A stretch of DNA of 5,110 bases, taken from NCBI GenBank assembly GCA_041917975.1, contig JAYRWN010000171.1:1-5110 (forward strand), written 5' to 3'. The notes beneath the pieces are model-generated. The model was not told the DNA's origin and ran no database searches. It worked only from the letters and a program-made list of their open reading frames with translations. Numbering within the stretch: position 1 is the stretch's first letter; the number at the start of each line of letters is the position of its first letter. Of the stretch, positions 5,060-5,110 are shown in pieces. The position numbers and the translations under genes were made by a program. Source of the stretch: JAYRWN01 sp041917975. Lineage in GTDB: Bacteria; Bacteroidota; Bacteroidia; Chitinophagales; Saprospiraceae.

Positions 5060-5110
5060 CGACCCCGTAGGGGTCGTATATCTTTTGCATAAATTTCTAT
5101 AAAGATGGCA
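5060..5110. repeat. Array unit 8, cut by the window edge
   Basis: A8 at 5060-5076 is perfect with a GTA loop. The tail, TATAAAGATGG and the first three bases of hairpin B (5108-5110) follow before the sequence ends. The array therefore extends beyond the window. Confidence 0.85.

Larger units (their letters stand above)
4576..5110. repeat. Right tandem array of three-hairpin REP-like units, units 5-8 and a leading hairpin C, running off the window
   Basis: This gene-free stretch continues the same array. It opens with a lone hairpin C (C5, 4576-4592), followed by A starts at 4629, 4772, 4917 and 5060 (steps of 143, 145 and 143 bp). These copies are closer to one another than the left ones: nearly all show the exact tail GCATCTTTATA after C and TACATCTTTT after A (TATATCTTTT at A8), and TATAAAGATGG before B. 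The 92-codon open frame at 4584-4862 is a by-product of the repeat. The array is cut by the window end inside hairpin B of unit 8. Confidence 0.9.

Noticed and set aside
3403..5110. CRISPR array
   Set aside because: The repeating unit is about 143 bp with three different hairpins and conserved spacers. There are no short identical repeats separated by unique spacers, and no cas genes.
3403..5110. Integron attC cassette array
   Set aside because: The hairpins lack the RYYYAAC/GTTRRRY core sites, and there are no gene cassettes between them and no integrase.

Overview
The window looks like chromosomal DNA from a member of the Bacteroidota, possibly a Saprospiria/Chitinophagia-type lineage. The evidence is the protein families present (DUF4838 with a discoidin-like C-terminus, DUF2461, DUF92), starts without clear Shine-Dalgarno sequences, moderate to low GC, and an IS200-like transposase set among palindromic repeats. 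The lineage below phylum level is a guess.

Layout. Bases 1-1503 hold the 3' part of a large gene for a DUF4838 protein with a C-terminal F5/8 type C (discoidin-like) domain; its 5' end lies outside the window. After a 112-bp gap come three same-strand genes: a 112-residue membrane protein (1616-1954), a DUF2461 protein (1966-2649, 11 bp downstream) and a DUF92 membrane protein (2691-3395, 41 bp downstream). The first two, and probably all three, could be one transcription unit.

From 3403 to the window end (and beyond) lies a tandem array with a period of about 143 bp. Each unit carries three small hairpins: A (CGACCCC/GGGGTCG), B (GCATCC/GGATGC) and C (CGAACCC/GGGTTCG). The stems differ in sequence, but all three are attached to the same single-strand tail, CATCTTT(A/T)TA. 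Read by that tail, B is inverted relative to A and C, so each unit is A-forward, B-reverse, C-forward. This resembles a REP/BIME arrangement. Eight units or part units are visible.

In the middle of the array, between two C hairpins, sits a 152-aa IS200/IS605-type single-domain transposase gene (4088-4546) with the HUH motif and the Tyr-x3-Gln catalytic arrangement. It has no tnpB. A 25-nt direct repeat (24/25 identical, offset 653 bp) formed by these two C hairpins and their tails flanks it. Removing one 653-bp interval restores the array phase to a 146-bp step. The array and the transposase therefore look like one system: a REP-like hairpin family with its probable mobilising enzyme. This is the most interesting part of the window.
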